NCBI GenBank assembly: GCA_050184115.1
Contig: JBFXAQ010000003.1
Coordinates: 124,001-188,000 of the forward strand
Direction: 5' to 3'
Length of the DNA stretch: 64,000 bases
From: JACKNG01 sp050184115
GTDB taxonomy: Bacteria; Pseudomonadota; Gammaproteobacteria; Ga0077536
Shown here: piece after piece, positions 25,959-33,375 of the stretch
Layout: every line of letters begins with the position of its first letter
Position numbering within the stretch: the stretch's first letter is position 1
Translations under genes and position numbers: made by a program
Notes under the pieces: model-generated
Told to the model about the DNA's origin: nothing
The model's database searches: none
What the model saw: the letters and a program-made list of their open reading frames with translations, nothing else

Positions 25959-26570
25959 TCAGTGCGCCTTTCCCCATAACTCGGTCAGTCGCTGGTCGCG
26001 TCCGCAATTGAAGCGGTAGAAGCGGTAGCGCAAGGGATTCTTCAGGTAGTAATCCTGGTGATAGTCCTCGGCGGGATAGAAGGTCGTCGCGGCGGTGATC
26101 TCCACCTCGATCGGTGCCGCGAAGGGCTTGTTCTGGTCGAGCTCGGCGCGCGAGGCCTGCGCTGCCGCCTGCTGCGCATCGTCGTGAAAAAAAATGGCGG
26201 GGCGATACTGGTTACCGTGATCGCAGAACTGGGCGTTCGGCGTCGTCGGATCGATGTTGTGCCAGAAAACCTCGAGCAGTTCGTCGTAGCTGACGCGGGC
26301 CGGGTCGTAGGTGACCTGCACCGCTTCCGCATGACCTGTCGTACCGGAAGACACCTGTTCGTAGCTTGGATTCACCAACTGCCCACCGGTATAGCCGGAA
26401 GTCGTCGAAAGGACGCCATCGATGGCGTCGAACGGTCCTTCCATGCACCAGAAGCAGCCACCAGCAAAAGTCGCGATGGCCGCGGCCGGCGCGGCATCCT
26501 CGGCCGCCGTGGCCATAGCCACGCTGACGCTCAAGCAGACGGAGGCACACAGGCTCGTGAAATGATTCAT
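25959..26570 (-). CDS. msrA: Exported peptide methionine sulfoxide reductase A
   Basis: Reduces the S-epimer of methionine sulfoxide. The 203 residues carry a signal peptide (SLCASVCLSVSVAMATAAED), so the enzyme is probably periplasmic, unlike cytoplasmic MsrA. The catalytic motif FAGGCFWCMEGPFD, GYTGG, YEQVSSGTTGHAEAV, HDDAQ and AEDYHQDY are all present. A recycling cysteine is seen near the end in FNCGRDQ. A periplasmic enzyme would need a DsbD-like electron donor, not seen here. ATG 26570 gives the signal peptide. The gene is 80 bases downstream of uppP on the same strand. Confidence 0.95.
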   Translation of the reverse strand: MNHFTSLCASVCLSVSVAMATAAEDAAPAAAIATFAGGCFWCMEGPFDAIDGVLSTTSGYTGGQLVNPSYEQVSSGTTGHAEAVQVTYDPARVSYDELLEVFWHNIDPTTPNAQFCDHGNQYRPAIFFHDDAQQAAAQASRAELDQNKPFAAPIEVEITAATTFYPAEDYHQDYYLKNPLRYRFYRFNCGRDQRLTELWGKAH

Positions 26571-26650
26571 CGTTCGCTCCCCGTTGACGATGCTTCTGCC
26601 GGTCCTGTGTGACCGCGTCCGCGGCCGAGAGTTGCAACGCCGCGACCGGC

Positions 26651-27451
26651 TCAGAATGCGAACACCGCCACCAGCACGGCACCCAGGATCAGGCGGTAGA
26701 CCGCAAACGGACCCATGCCGAGGCGCTCGATGAATCGGAGGAACAAATGGATGCACGCGAAGGCGCTCGCCGCGGACAACGCCGCGACCAAGGCGAGCTG
26801 CCCCCAGGGCTGGGTACCACCGGCGGCCGCCAGGGCGACGACCTCCAGACCGCCGGCCAGGACGATCACGGGGATCGACAAGAGGAAGGAAAACCGCGCG
26901 CCGGCCTCGCGCGTCAGGCCGGCGGCCAGCGCGGCGGTCATGGTGATCCCCGAACGCGAAACCCCCGGCACCAGGGCGAGCGCCTGCGCACAACCGATCA
27001 GGGCAACATCGCCGAAACCGAGCCCTTCGAGCGGACGGCGCCGCTGACCGTAACGATCGGCCAGCCACAGGGCTATGCCGAAGGTCACGGTGGTCGTCGC
27101 GATCAGCAACGGCGAGCGCATCGAGCGCTCGATGAAATCGTGGCCGAACAAGCCGACCAGGCCGACCGGGATGGTCCCGAGCAACACGCCCCAGGCCAGC
27201 CGCGCCGGTCCGTCGAGGCGCCGCGTGGCGAGCGAACGGCTCCAGTGCCGTGCGAGTTCGACGAGGTCGCACCGAAAATATGCGCACACCGCGACCAGGC
27301 TGCCGACATGTGCGGCGACATCGAACGCCAGACCCTGGTCGGGCCAGCCGGCCAGCTGCGGGATCAGGATGAGATGCGCAGAACTCGAGATCGGCAGGAA
27401 CTCGGTCAGCCCCTGGGCCAGGGCGAGGACGACAAGCTGGAACGTGGTCAC
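26651..27451 (-). CDS. uppP: Undecaprenyl-diphosphatase (BacA family)
   Basis: Integral membrane phosphatase that recycles undecaprenyl pyrophosphate for peptidoglycan and O-antigen synthesis. The 266 residues have the family motifs LAQGLTEFLPISSSAHLIL (catalytic Glu and Ser-rich loop, residues 13-30) and PGVSRSGITM near residue 170, with about eight predicted helices. It starts at GTG 27451, 24 bases after the midA stop, so the two are probably co-transcribed. The conserved neighbourhood with folK, folB and plsY is typical of gammaproteobacteria. Confidence 0.95.
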   Translation of the reverse strand: MTTFQLVVLALAQGLTEFLPISSSAHLILIPQLAGWPDQGLAFDVAAHVGSLVAVCAYFRCDLVELARHWSRSLATRRLDGPARLAWGVLLGTIPVGLVGLFGHDFIERSMRSPLLIATTTVTFGIALWLADRYGQRRRPLEGLGFGDVALIGCAQALALVPGVSRSGITMTAALAAGLTREAGARFSFLLSIPVIVLAGGLEVVALAAAGGTQPWGQLALVAALSAASAFACIHLFLRFIERLGMGPFAVYRLILGAVLVAVFAF

Positions 27452-27475
27452 GGGACGCTGTTGAACCTCGTACGC

Positions 27476-28645
27476 TCAGGCAAAGCCGCCGAGACGCTGA
27501 CGCTCGTCCTGGGCAAAAGCGCTGAGCGGTGCATCATAGTCGAGTGCCAGCGCCATGACCTTGACGACTTGGCCCATCTCGCCCGGAAGTAACAATCGTT
27601 TAGCTTCCTGCGCAAGCGCATAGTCGGCCGCGGCCTTGCCGCTTGCCGCCTCCGCCATGATGCGTTCGAGACCGCCGGCAATGAGAAATCCTGCCTGCGT
27701 GACGTAACCCGCCACGTGCCAACCAGCGCCGCCCGCGGCTTCGGCCAGCGTCGTGAAATCGACTGCCACGGTGATGTCCTGCAGTCCTGGGTACAGGAAG
27801 GGGTCGTCGTGGACATGGTGGCGGTAATGGCACTTGAGGGTGCCGGCGAGCCGCGTGGGGTGCAGGATCTCGTGACGCGGGTAGCCGTAATCGGCGACGA
27901 GCGCGATACCGCTATCGAACACGCCACGCAATCCGCCACACCAGGCATCCAGGCCGACGATGTGTTCGCAACGGTAGCCATCGTCACGGCCTTCGAGCAC
28001 TGCCGCCAAGGCCGGCGGCGGCTCGCCGTCGCGCGTACACCACGCGAAGCCGTTGCCGTTCCAGGTCACGCCAATCTCGCCGCTATGCCCCTCGACGCGT
28101 GCATAACACCGCGCGGGCAAGGCGTCGACGACCTCGTTGGCGACGATGACGCCGCATCCGCCGAGACGCGGATGATCCGCGGACCATTCGACCTGCGCCA
28201 GCCGTCCCGCCCTGCCGCTCTCGACCGTCGCCCGCTGGCGCGCGCGCAGGGCCGCGCTGGGTTCGACGATGTGGTAGCGCATGCTGGGAAAAGCGGGTGT
28301 CAGCAGGTCGAGCAGGAGCGTGGCGAGACGTCCGCTCCCGGCACCGTACTCGACGATCGTAGTACCGCCCTGCGCCAGGATTTCAGCACATTGGCGCGCG
28401 AGACAACGCCCGAACAACTCGCCGCTTTCGGGCGCCGTGACGAAATCGCCGGCGGCGCCGAAGATGGCCTGCTCCGCCGCGTAGTAGCCGAGCCCCGGCG
28501 CGTAGAGTGCGAGCGCCATGAAGTCGTCGAATCCGATCGTACCGTCGGCGCTCGCGGTAATGGCCGCACGAATGCGGTCGGTCAATTCGGCGGAGCGTTC
28601 TAGCGCCGCGCGATCGGGATCCGGTAAGCTTTGCGCCCCGTTCAT
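27476..28645 (-). CDS. SAM-dependent methyltransferase, MidA/NDUFAF7 family
   Basis: Class I methyltransferase of the DUF185 family, the bacterial relative of mitochondrial NDUFAF7, which methylates an arginine of the complex I subunit NDUFS2. The 389 residues show FDDFMALALYAPGLGYYA at the N terminus, the SAM-binding loop IVEYGAGSGRLA near residue 100, HIVEPSAALRARQ, VIVANEVVDALPA and the C-terminal GFLIAGGLERIM. ATG 28645 is well supported. Its start region faces folM on the other strand and overlaps the longest folM frame by 15 bases. Confidence 0.9.
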   Translation of the reverse strand: MNGAQSLPDPDRAALERSAELTDRIRAAITASADGTIGFDDFMALALYAPGLGYYAAEQAIFGAAGDFVTAPESGELFGRCLARQCAEILAQGGTTIVEYGAGSGRLATLLLDLLTPAFPSMRYHIVEPSAALRARQRATVESGRAGRLAQVEWSADHPRLGGCGVIVANEVVDALPARCYARVEGHSGEIGVTWNGNGFAWCTRDGEPPPALAAVLEGRDDGYRCEHIVGLDAWCGGLRGVFDSGIALVADYGYPRHEILHPTRLAGTLKCHYRHHVHDDPFLYPGLQDITVAVDFTTLAEAAGGAGWHVAGYVTQAGFLIAGGLERIMAEAASGKAAADYALAQEAKRLLLPGEMGQVVKVMALALDYDAPLSAFAQDERQRLGGFA

Positions 28646-29446
28646 CGTTCGAGGTGGCCGCGTTCAGCCCGCCGGCCGGCACGCATCAGTACGCATCGCT
28701 CGACATCCGACGACGCGCATGCTCGCCCGTTGGCGCTGGTCACGGGCGGCGCGCGGCGTCTCGGCGCGGCCACCGTACGCGCCCTGCACGCTGCCGGCTT
28801 CGACCTCGCCATCCACTTTCACAGTTCGGCGCTGGCGGCGCGGGAACTGGCCGCCGAACTGAACGAAATCCGCTCGTCCTCGGCTTTCACGTTGCGCCAG
28901 GACCTCGCCGCGCGCCGCGCCGGTAACCGGTTGGTGGCGGCGATCGAACAACGCCGTGCGCGACTCGACTTGCTGGTCAACAACGCCTCGGTGTTCGATT
29001 CCAATGCACTCGCGGTCGACGATTTCGCTACCTGGGACCGCATCCAGGGCATCAACTTGCGCACGCCTTACTACCTCGCCGTCGCCGCCGCCCCCCTGCT
29101 CCGGCGCACCCGCGGCTCGATCGTCAACATCGTCGATATCCACGCCGAGCGGCCGCGCGCGGGCTACGCCATCTACTGCGCGTCGAAGGCCGGCCTGCTG
29201 GCGGTGACGCGTTCGTTGGCACTCGAACTGGCGCCCGAGATCCGCGTCAACGCGGTCTCGCCGGGCGCCATCCTGTGGGCGGAGTCGGAAGCACCCGCGA
29301 TGCGTGCCGCGGCCTTGCGCGCGGTGCCGCTCGAACGCCGCGGCGAGCCAGCGGATATCGCCGCCGCGGTGTGCTATCTGGCGACAGCGAGCTACGTCAC
29401 CGGCCATGTGATCAATGTCGATGGCGGCCGCCTGTTGAGCGGCTGA
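28631..29446 (+). CDS. Pteridine reductase (FolM-like SDR); start uncertain
   Basis: Short-chain dehydrogenase of the dihydrofolate/dihydromonapterin reductase group. TGGARRLG replaces the usual TGxxxGxG, as in FolM and trypanosomatid PTR1. NNAS, the catalytic tyrosine/lysine in YCASKAGLL, and the C-terminal VDGGRLLSG follow. The core covers about 245 residues. There is no in-frame ATG or GTG before the Rossmann motif. The candidates are TTG 28631 (271 residues, low-complexity Arg/Ser-rich N terminus) and TTG 28730 (MALVTGGARR, 238 residues), the latter more protein-like. It sits beside folK and folB, fitting pterin metabolism. A frameshift near 28720 cannot be excluded. Confidence 0.8.
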   Translation: MRPVHRSRWPRSARRPARISTHRSTSDDAHARPLALVTGGARRLGAATVRALHAAGFDLAIHFHSSALAARELAAELNEIRSSSAFTLRQDLAARRAGNRLVAAIEQRRARLDLLVNNASVFDSNALAVDDFATWDRIQGINLRTPYYLAVAAAPLLRRTRGSIVNIVDIHAERPRAGYAIYCASKAGLLAVTRSLALELAPEIRVNAVSPGAILWAESEAPAMRAAALRAVPLERRGEPADIAAAVCYLATASYVTGHVINVDGGRLLSG

Positions 29447-29454
29447 TCGCCGGC

Positions 29455-29901
29455 TCACCGTCCGGCGATGCCGAAAGCCGGCAGTGGGGACGACAGGTAC
29501 CAATTATCGGATTCGCGATCGTGCCACCAGAACTGCTCGTCGCGCAGGCTGCGTAACACACCCGAATCGATCTCGTAGTACTCGATGGTCGCGACTACGC
29601 GGCCTTCACGACCGGTGTCAGCGAGCAGCTTCGAACTGACGGTGTAGCTGGTGACGCGGTAACGCGCGACGCGATCGAGGTCCGGTTCGACGGTGCTGCC
29701 ATCCTGCGCGCGCAGGTATTTTGCAGCTTCGTCGAAATAGCCCCAGCGAAGCATCTTGCCGTAGTTGTCGGTGGCGTCGTCGAAGGCGGTGGTGCGTTCG
29801 CGCTTGCCGACCAGAGGCACATCGGCACACCCGGCGGCGGCCAGTGCCATGACCAGGGCGACAAGCAGGACGAACGTGCGCGAGCTCGGATTCGGGTTCA
29901 T
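29455..29901 (-). CDS. Conserved lipoprotein of unknown function
   Basis: A 148-residue predicted outer-membrane lipoprotein with lipobox LAAAGC at about residue 25, then TTAFDDATDNYGKMLRWGYFDEAAKYL, YRVTSYTVSSKLLADTGREGRVVATIEYYE and LRDEQFWWHDRESDNWYLSSPLP. The tryptophan-rich end and the motif DNYGKMLRWG recur in uncharacterised gammaproteobacterial lipoproteins near folate genes. No function is known. Its ATG overlaps the folK stop as ATGA, so it is the third gene of a folB-folK-lipoprotein operon. It converges on folM with eight bases between the stops. Confidence 0.85.
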   Translation of the reverse strand: MNPNPSSRTFVLLVALVMALAAAGCADVPLVGKRERTTAFDDATDNYGKMLRWGYFDEAAKYLRAQDGSTVEPDLDRVARYRVTSYTVSSKLLADTGREGRVVATIEYYEIDSGVLRSLRDEQFWWHDRESDNWYLSSPLPAFGIAGR

Positions 29902-30446
29902 ACGGACAGCGCCTGGCCATCGACGCCGCGCGGGCGCACGGGCGCCGCCCACGGCGGGATGACGATATCGAGTGCCGGAGCAAACGGCGCGGCGCGCGCC
30001 CATAACTCGGCGATGGTGCAAGCGGCATCCGGGTGCTCCCAGTCGCCGGCAAGTTCGGCCAGCGGCGCCAGCACGTGTCCGGCGCCGGCAAGGCCGTCGA
30101 GTGGCAGATCGAACTCGTCCTCGCGCCCGCCGGCGCCACGCAGCACCAGCAAGTCGAGGTCGAGTGTCACCGGAGCTTCGGGGGGTGCCCCACGAACGCG
30201 ACCATTGAGGTCCTCGATCAGCTTGAGACGAGCCCGCAACTGAGACCAGTTGAGGCCGGTCGAGAATGCCACGGCAAGATTCCAATAGGGATCGCCGAGA
30301 CCGTCGAGCGCCGCGCTGACGTAGGTGGTCGAGAATTCCAGGGCGCCGAACTGGTCGGCGAGCATTTCCAATCCACCGGCGATGTTGCGCGCCGGCGCCA
30401 GGTTGCTGCCGACGCCGACCAGCGCGCGGGCGGGCGGCGGTGTCAC
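29898..30446 (-). CDS. folK: 2-amino-4-hydroxy-6-hydroxymethyldihydropteridine diphosphokinase
   Basis: HPPK, transferring pyrophosphate to the hydroxymethyl group of the pterin in folate synthesis. The 182 residues show VGVGSNLAPARNIAGGLEML at the N terminus, YWNLAVAF, and the Asp pair VTLDLDLLVL, where the two aspartates bind magnesium. The family signature Arg just before (usually PRTxDLD) is Val here (PVTLDLD), a change in a residue known to aid catalysis in the Escherichia coli enzyme. It may be a naturally variant subgroup. The start overlaps the folB stop by four bases. Confidence 0.88.
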   Translation of the reverse strand: MTPPPARALVGVGSNLAPARNIAGGLEMLADQFGALEFSTTYVSAALDGLGDPYWNLAVAFSTGLNWSQLRARLKLIEDLNGRVRGAPPEAPVTLDLDLLVLRGAGGREDEFDLPLDGLAGAGHVLAPLAELAGDWEHPDAACTIAELWARAAPFAPALDIVIPPWAAPVRPRGVDGQALSV

Positions 30447-30799
30447 ACCCGTTCTCCGCGTTCGATGACGATGCCGACGTCGCGCACTTCACGCAGCACG
30501 CCCCGCTTGTTGATATTGATGCGGATCCAGCGCACGTCGAACTCGTTCAGAACCGTCTGGGCCAGGTGTTCCGCCAAGGCCTCGATGAGTTTGAACCCGC
30601 TCGCCCGCGTTGCCTCGATGATGCGATCGGTAACGGCCTTGTAGTCGACCGTGTCGGCGATGTCGTCGGAGGCCCCGGCGCGGCTGCAGTCGGTACCGAG
30701 TTCGATGTCCATGATGAGGGTCTGACGGATACGCCGTTCCCACGCCCACACGCCGATCAGGGCGTCGACGCGCAGATCCCGGAGGTAGACGATATCCAT
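30443..30799 (-). CDS. folB: Dihydroneopterin aldolase
   Basis: Converts dihydroneopterin to 6-hydroxymethyl-dihydropterin plus glycolaldehyde, the step before FolK. The 118 residues match the family: MDIVYLRDLRVDALIGVWAWERRIRQ, with the active-site Glu in WERR, DIADTVDYKAVTDRI, LIEALAEHLAQTVL with its conserved Glu-x-x-Ala, and the lysine in NKRG. ATG 30799 was chosen for the MDIVYLRDL start. It diverges from plsY across 91 bases and leads the folB-folK-lipoprotein operon. Confidence 0.94.
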   Translation of the reverse strand: MDIVYLRDLRVDALIGVWAWERRIRQTLIMDIELGTDCSRAGASDDIADTVDYKAVTDRIIEATRASGFKLIEALAEHLAQTVLNEFDVRWIRININKRGVLREVRDVGIVIERGERV

Positions 30800-30890
30800 C
30801 GGCAGGCAACGGCCCTCGGCAAACGTGGCGCGATGGTAGCAGAGTTGGTCCGCGCTTGATCGGCCCCTTCCCTTGCGCTGGAATAGCACG

Positions 30891-31484
30891 ATGCTCATCA
30901 CTCTGTTCCTCGCGATTGGTGCCTACGCCCTCGGCTCGGTCGCCACCGCGGTGGTGGTGTGCAAAGCGCTCGGGCTCACCGATCCGCGCGAGGCCGGTTC
31001 GGGTAATCCTGGCGCCACCAACGTGCTGCGCATCGGTGGCAAGAAGGCCGCTGCAGTCACCCTGCTCGGGGATGCCGGCAAGGGCATCGTGCCGGTCCTG
31101 CTCGCTCACGCCATCGGGCTGGTGCCACCGGCCGTGACGGTGATCGGCGTGGCCGCCTTTCTCGGCCACCTATTCCCGGTGTTCTATGGTTTCCGTGGCG
31201 GCAAGGGCGTCGCCACCTTGATCGGCGTGAACCTCGCCTTGTCGCCGTTGCTCGGGCTGGCCTTCGTCGCGACCTGGCTCGCGGTCGCCGCGGTGACTCG
31301 TTATTCCTCGCTGTCGGCGCTGGTCGCAACCGCGCTCACGCCCGCCTTTGCCTGGACCTTTGGTCAACCGCCCGCGGCGGTCGCCTTGTTCGCCCTGATG
31401 GCGGCGCTGGTGTTCTGGCGTCACCGACCGAACATCGCCAATCTCATCGGCGGCCGGGAAAAGAAGATCGGCCAGAAGGCCTGA
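30891..31484 (+). CDS. plsY: Acyl-phosphate:glycerol-3-phosphate acyltransferase
   Basis: Membrane acyltransferase that makes lysophosphatidic acid from acyl phosphate, the first step of phospholipid synthesis with PlsX. The 197 residues have five or so helices and the three PlsY motifs: GSGNPGATNVLRIGGKKA, GHLFPVFYGFRGGKGVAT and RHRPNIANLIGGREKKIG. ATG 30891 (MLITLFLAIG) was chosen over TTG 30873. It converges on tsaD with six bases between the stops. Confidence 0.96.
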   Translation: MLITLFLAIGAYALGSVATAVVVCKALGLTDPREAGSGNPGATNVLRIGGKKAAAVTLLGDAGKGIVPVLLAHAIGLVPPAVTVIGVAAFLGHLFPVFYGFRGGKGVATLIGVNLALSPLLGLAFVATWLAVAAVTRYSSLSALVATALTPAFAWTFGQPPAAVALFALMAALVFWRHRPNIANLIGGREKKIGQKA

Positions 31485-31490
31485 GGCGAC

Positions 31491-32516
31491 TCAGACCGAC
31501 GCGGCGGGCGGTGCAAGGTCGGTCAAGGGCCAGCGCGGTCGCACGCGAAAGCCAGCCCCGTCGCGCTCACCGCGGCTGAGCCGGCAATGTCCCACGTAGG
31601 CGATCATCGCGCCGTTGTCCGTCGCGTAGCGCATGGCCGGGAACACGACCTCGCGTCCGAGATCGTCGCCGAGCCGCTGCAGCGCGTCGCGCAATGCACG
31701 ATTGGCGCTGACTCCCCCGGCCACTACGAGGCGCGGCAGACCGGTTTGTTTCAATGCCCGCCGGCACTTGATGACGAAGGTATCGACCACCGCGTCGCTG
31801 AAGGCGCGCGCGACGTCGGCGCGGGCCTCCACATCATCGTCGAGGCCGGCGACGGTGTTCATCACGTGGGTCTTCAGGCCCGAGAAACTGAAGTCCAGAC
31901 CGGGGCGGTCGGTCATTGGCCGGGGCAGACGGAAACGACCTGGCCTGCCCTGCAGGGCCAAGGCCTCGACTCGGGGCCCACCGGGGTAGCCGAGGCCGAG
32001 CATCTTGGCGACCTTGTCGAACGCCTCACCGGCAGCATCGTCGAGCGACTCGCCAAGCAACGCGTAGCGGCCGATGGCGTCGGCGCGCACAAACTGGGTG
32101 TGGCCGCCGGAAACCAGCAGGGCCAGGAAGGGCATCTCGAGCGTTCCGGCGTCCAGCATCGGCGCCAGCAGGTGTCCCTCCATGTGGTGCACACCGAGGG
32201 CCGGGACGCGCAAGCTCCAGGCCAGGGCCCGGGCAAAGCCGGCGCCGACCAGCAGGGCGCCAGCCAGCCCGGGCCCGGCGGTGTAGGCAACGCCATCGAT
32301 GTCCGCGAGTGCCAGTCCGGCAGCGGTGACCGTCTCCTCGACCAGCGGCACGAGTTTGCGCACATGGTCGCGCGAGGCGATTTCCGGCACTACCCCGCCG
32401 TACGCAGCGTGCTCGGTAACCTGGCTATAGACGCGGTCGGCGAGCAGGCCCCGCGTGCCGTCGTAGACGGCGACCCCGGTTTCGTCGCAGGAGGTCTCGA
32501 GCCCGAGCACGCGCAT
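31491..32516 (-). CDS. tsaD: tRNA N6-adenosine threonylcarbamoyltransferase
   Basis: Transfers threonylcarbamoyl to A37 of ANN-reading tRNAs, with TsaB and TsaE. The 341 residues carry the ASKHA-fold signature VLGLETSCDETGVAVYD, the metal-binding histidines in GVHHMEGHLLAP near residue 110, LLVSGGHTQFV, and the C-terminal VVAGGVSANRALRDAL and DNGAMIAYVG. ATG 32516. It diverges from rpsU across 106 bases, the classic arrangement at the macromolecular-synthesis operon. Confidence 0.97.
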   Translation of the reverse strand: MRVLGLETSCDETGVAVYDGTRGLLADRVYSQVTEHAAYGGVVPEIASRDHVRKLVPLVEETVTAAGLALADIDGVAYTAGPGLAGALLVGAGFARALAWSLRVPALGVHHMEGHLLAPMLDAGTLEMPFLALLVSGGHTQFVRADAIGRYALLGESLDDAAGEAFDKVAKMLGLGYPGGPRVEALALQGRPGRFRLPRPMTDRPGLDFSFSGLKTHVMNTVAGLDDDVEARADVARAFSDAVVDTFVIKCRRALKQTGLPRLVVAGGVSANRALRDALQRLGDDLGREVVFPAMRYATDNGAMIAYVGHCRLSRGERDGAGFRVRPRWPLTDLAPPAASV

Positions 32517-32622
32517 CAGGGTGAAACCCGCATAAATACTCGACTCCCACCCGGGAGAGGGCTAGAATTCGGCGTTTCCCTGATGCCCATTACCCTAAGA
32601 AACCCGAGGTTGGAATCAGTCT

Positions 32623-32838
32623 ATGCCGAGCGTACGCGTCCGAGAAAACGAACCTTTCGATATCGCCATGCGCCGCTTCAAGCGGGCGTGCGAGAAAGCC
32701 GGGGTGCTGGCCGAAGTCCATCGCCGCGAATTCTATGAGAAGCCCACCCAGGTCAGGAAGCGCAAGGCCGCCGCGGCCGTCAAACGCTGGCAGAAGAAGG
32801 CCGCACGTCAATCGCTGCGTCGTCAACGTCCGTTCTGA
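32623..32838 (+). CDS. rpsU: 30S ribosomal protein S21
   Basis: Small basic subunit protein, 71 residues, identical in length to Escherichia coli S21. It shows MPSVRVRENEPFDIAMRRFKRACEKAG and the lysine/arginine-rich tail RKRKAAAAVKRWQKKAARQSLRRQRPF. The ribosome-binding site is weak (TTGGAA before the ATG), which is notable since S21 itself is needed for initiation. A possible -10 element TAGAAT lies at 32563-32568, but its -35 partner is poor. It heads rpsU-yqeY-dnaG-rpoD. Confidence 0.97.
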   Translation: MPSVRVRENEPFDIAMRRFKRACEKAGVLAEVHRREFYEKPTQVRKRKAAAAVKRWQKKAARQSLRRQRPF

Positions 32839-32848
32839 AGCTCGATCC

Positions 32849-33301
32849 TTGAGCGACACCATCAAGGATCGCCTCATGGCCGACATCAAGGCGGCCATGA
32901 AAGCCGGCGAAAAAGACCGCCTCGCCGCTTTACGCCTGGTTTCCGCAGCCTTCAAGCAATTCGAGGTCGACAATCGCGCGGCAGTCGACGACGAACGCGC
33001 CATCGAGCTGCTGACCCGTATGGGCAAGCAGCGCCGCGAATCCATTGCCCAGTACGACGGTGCCGGACGCGCGGACCTCGCGGACAAGGAACGTTACGAA
33101 CTTGGCATCATCGGCGGCTACCTGCCCGAACAGCTCGACGAGGCCGCCATCGATGCGGCGGTCATGCAGGCCATCGCCAATAGCGGTGCCAGCGGCATGC
33201 GCGACATGGGCAAGGTCATGGGTCTGCTCAACGCCAACCTCAAGGGGCGCGCCGACATGAGCCAGGTCAGCGTCCGCGTCAAGGCCTTGCTCGCCGGCTG
33301 A
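32849..33301 (+). CDS. yqeY: YqeY/GatB-like domain protein
   Basis: Cytoplasmic protein of 150 residues resembling the tRNA-interacting C-terminal domain of GatB; function not established. Visible features are LSDTIKDRLMADIKAAMKAGEKDRLAALRL, LGIIGGYLPEQLDEAAIDA and GMRDMGKVMGLLNANLKGRAD, all family signatures. TTG 32849 is proposed as the start, 11 bases after rpsU, because family members begin MSL-x-ERI. ATG 32876 would remove the first helix. The position between rpsU and dnaG is common in gammaproteobacteria outside the enterics. Confidence 0.91.
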   Translation: MSDTIKDRLMADIKAAMKAGEKDRLAALRLVSAAFKQFEVDNRAAVDDERAIELLTRMGKQRRESIAQYDGAGRADLADKERYELGIIGGYLPEQLDEAAIDAAVMQAIANSGASGMRDMGKVMGLLNANLKGRADMSQVSVRVKALLAG

Positions 33302-33375
33302 TCCGCCGCCTGCGTGCCGCCTGGCGCGCCCACCGCATACAATCCGCGTCGCATGCCGAGGAGCCAGCGCATCCC

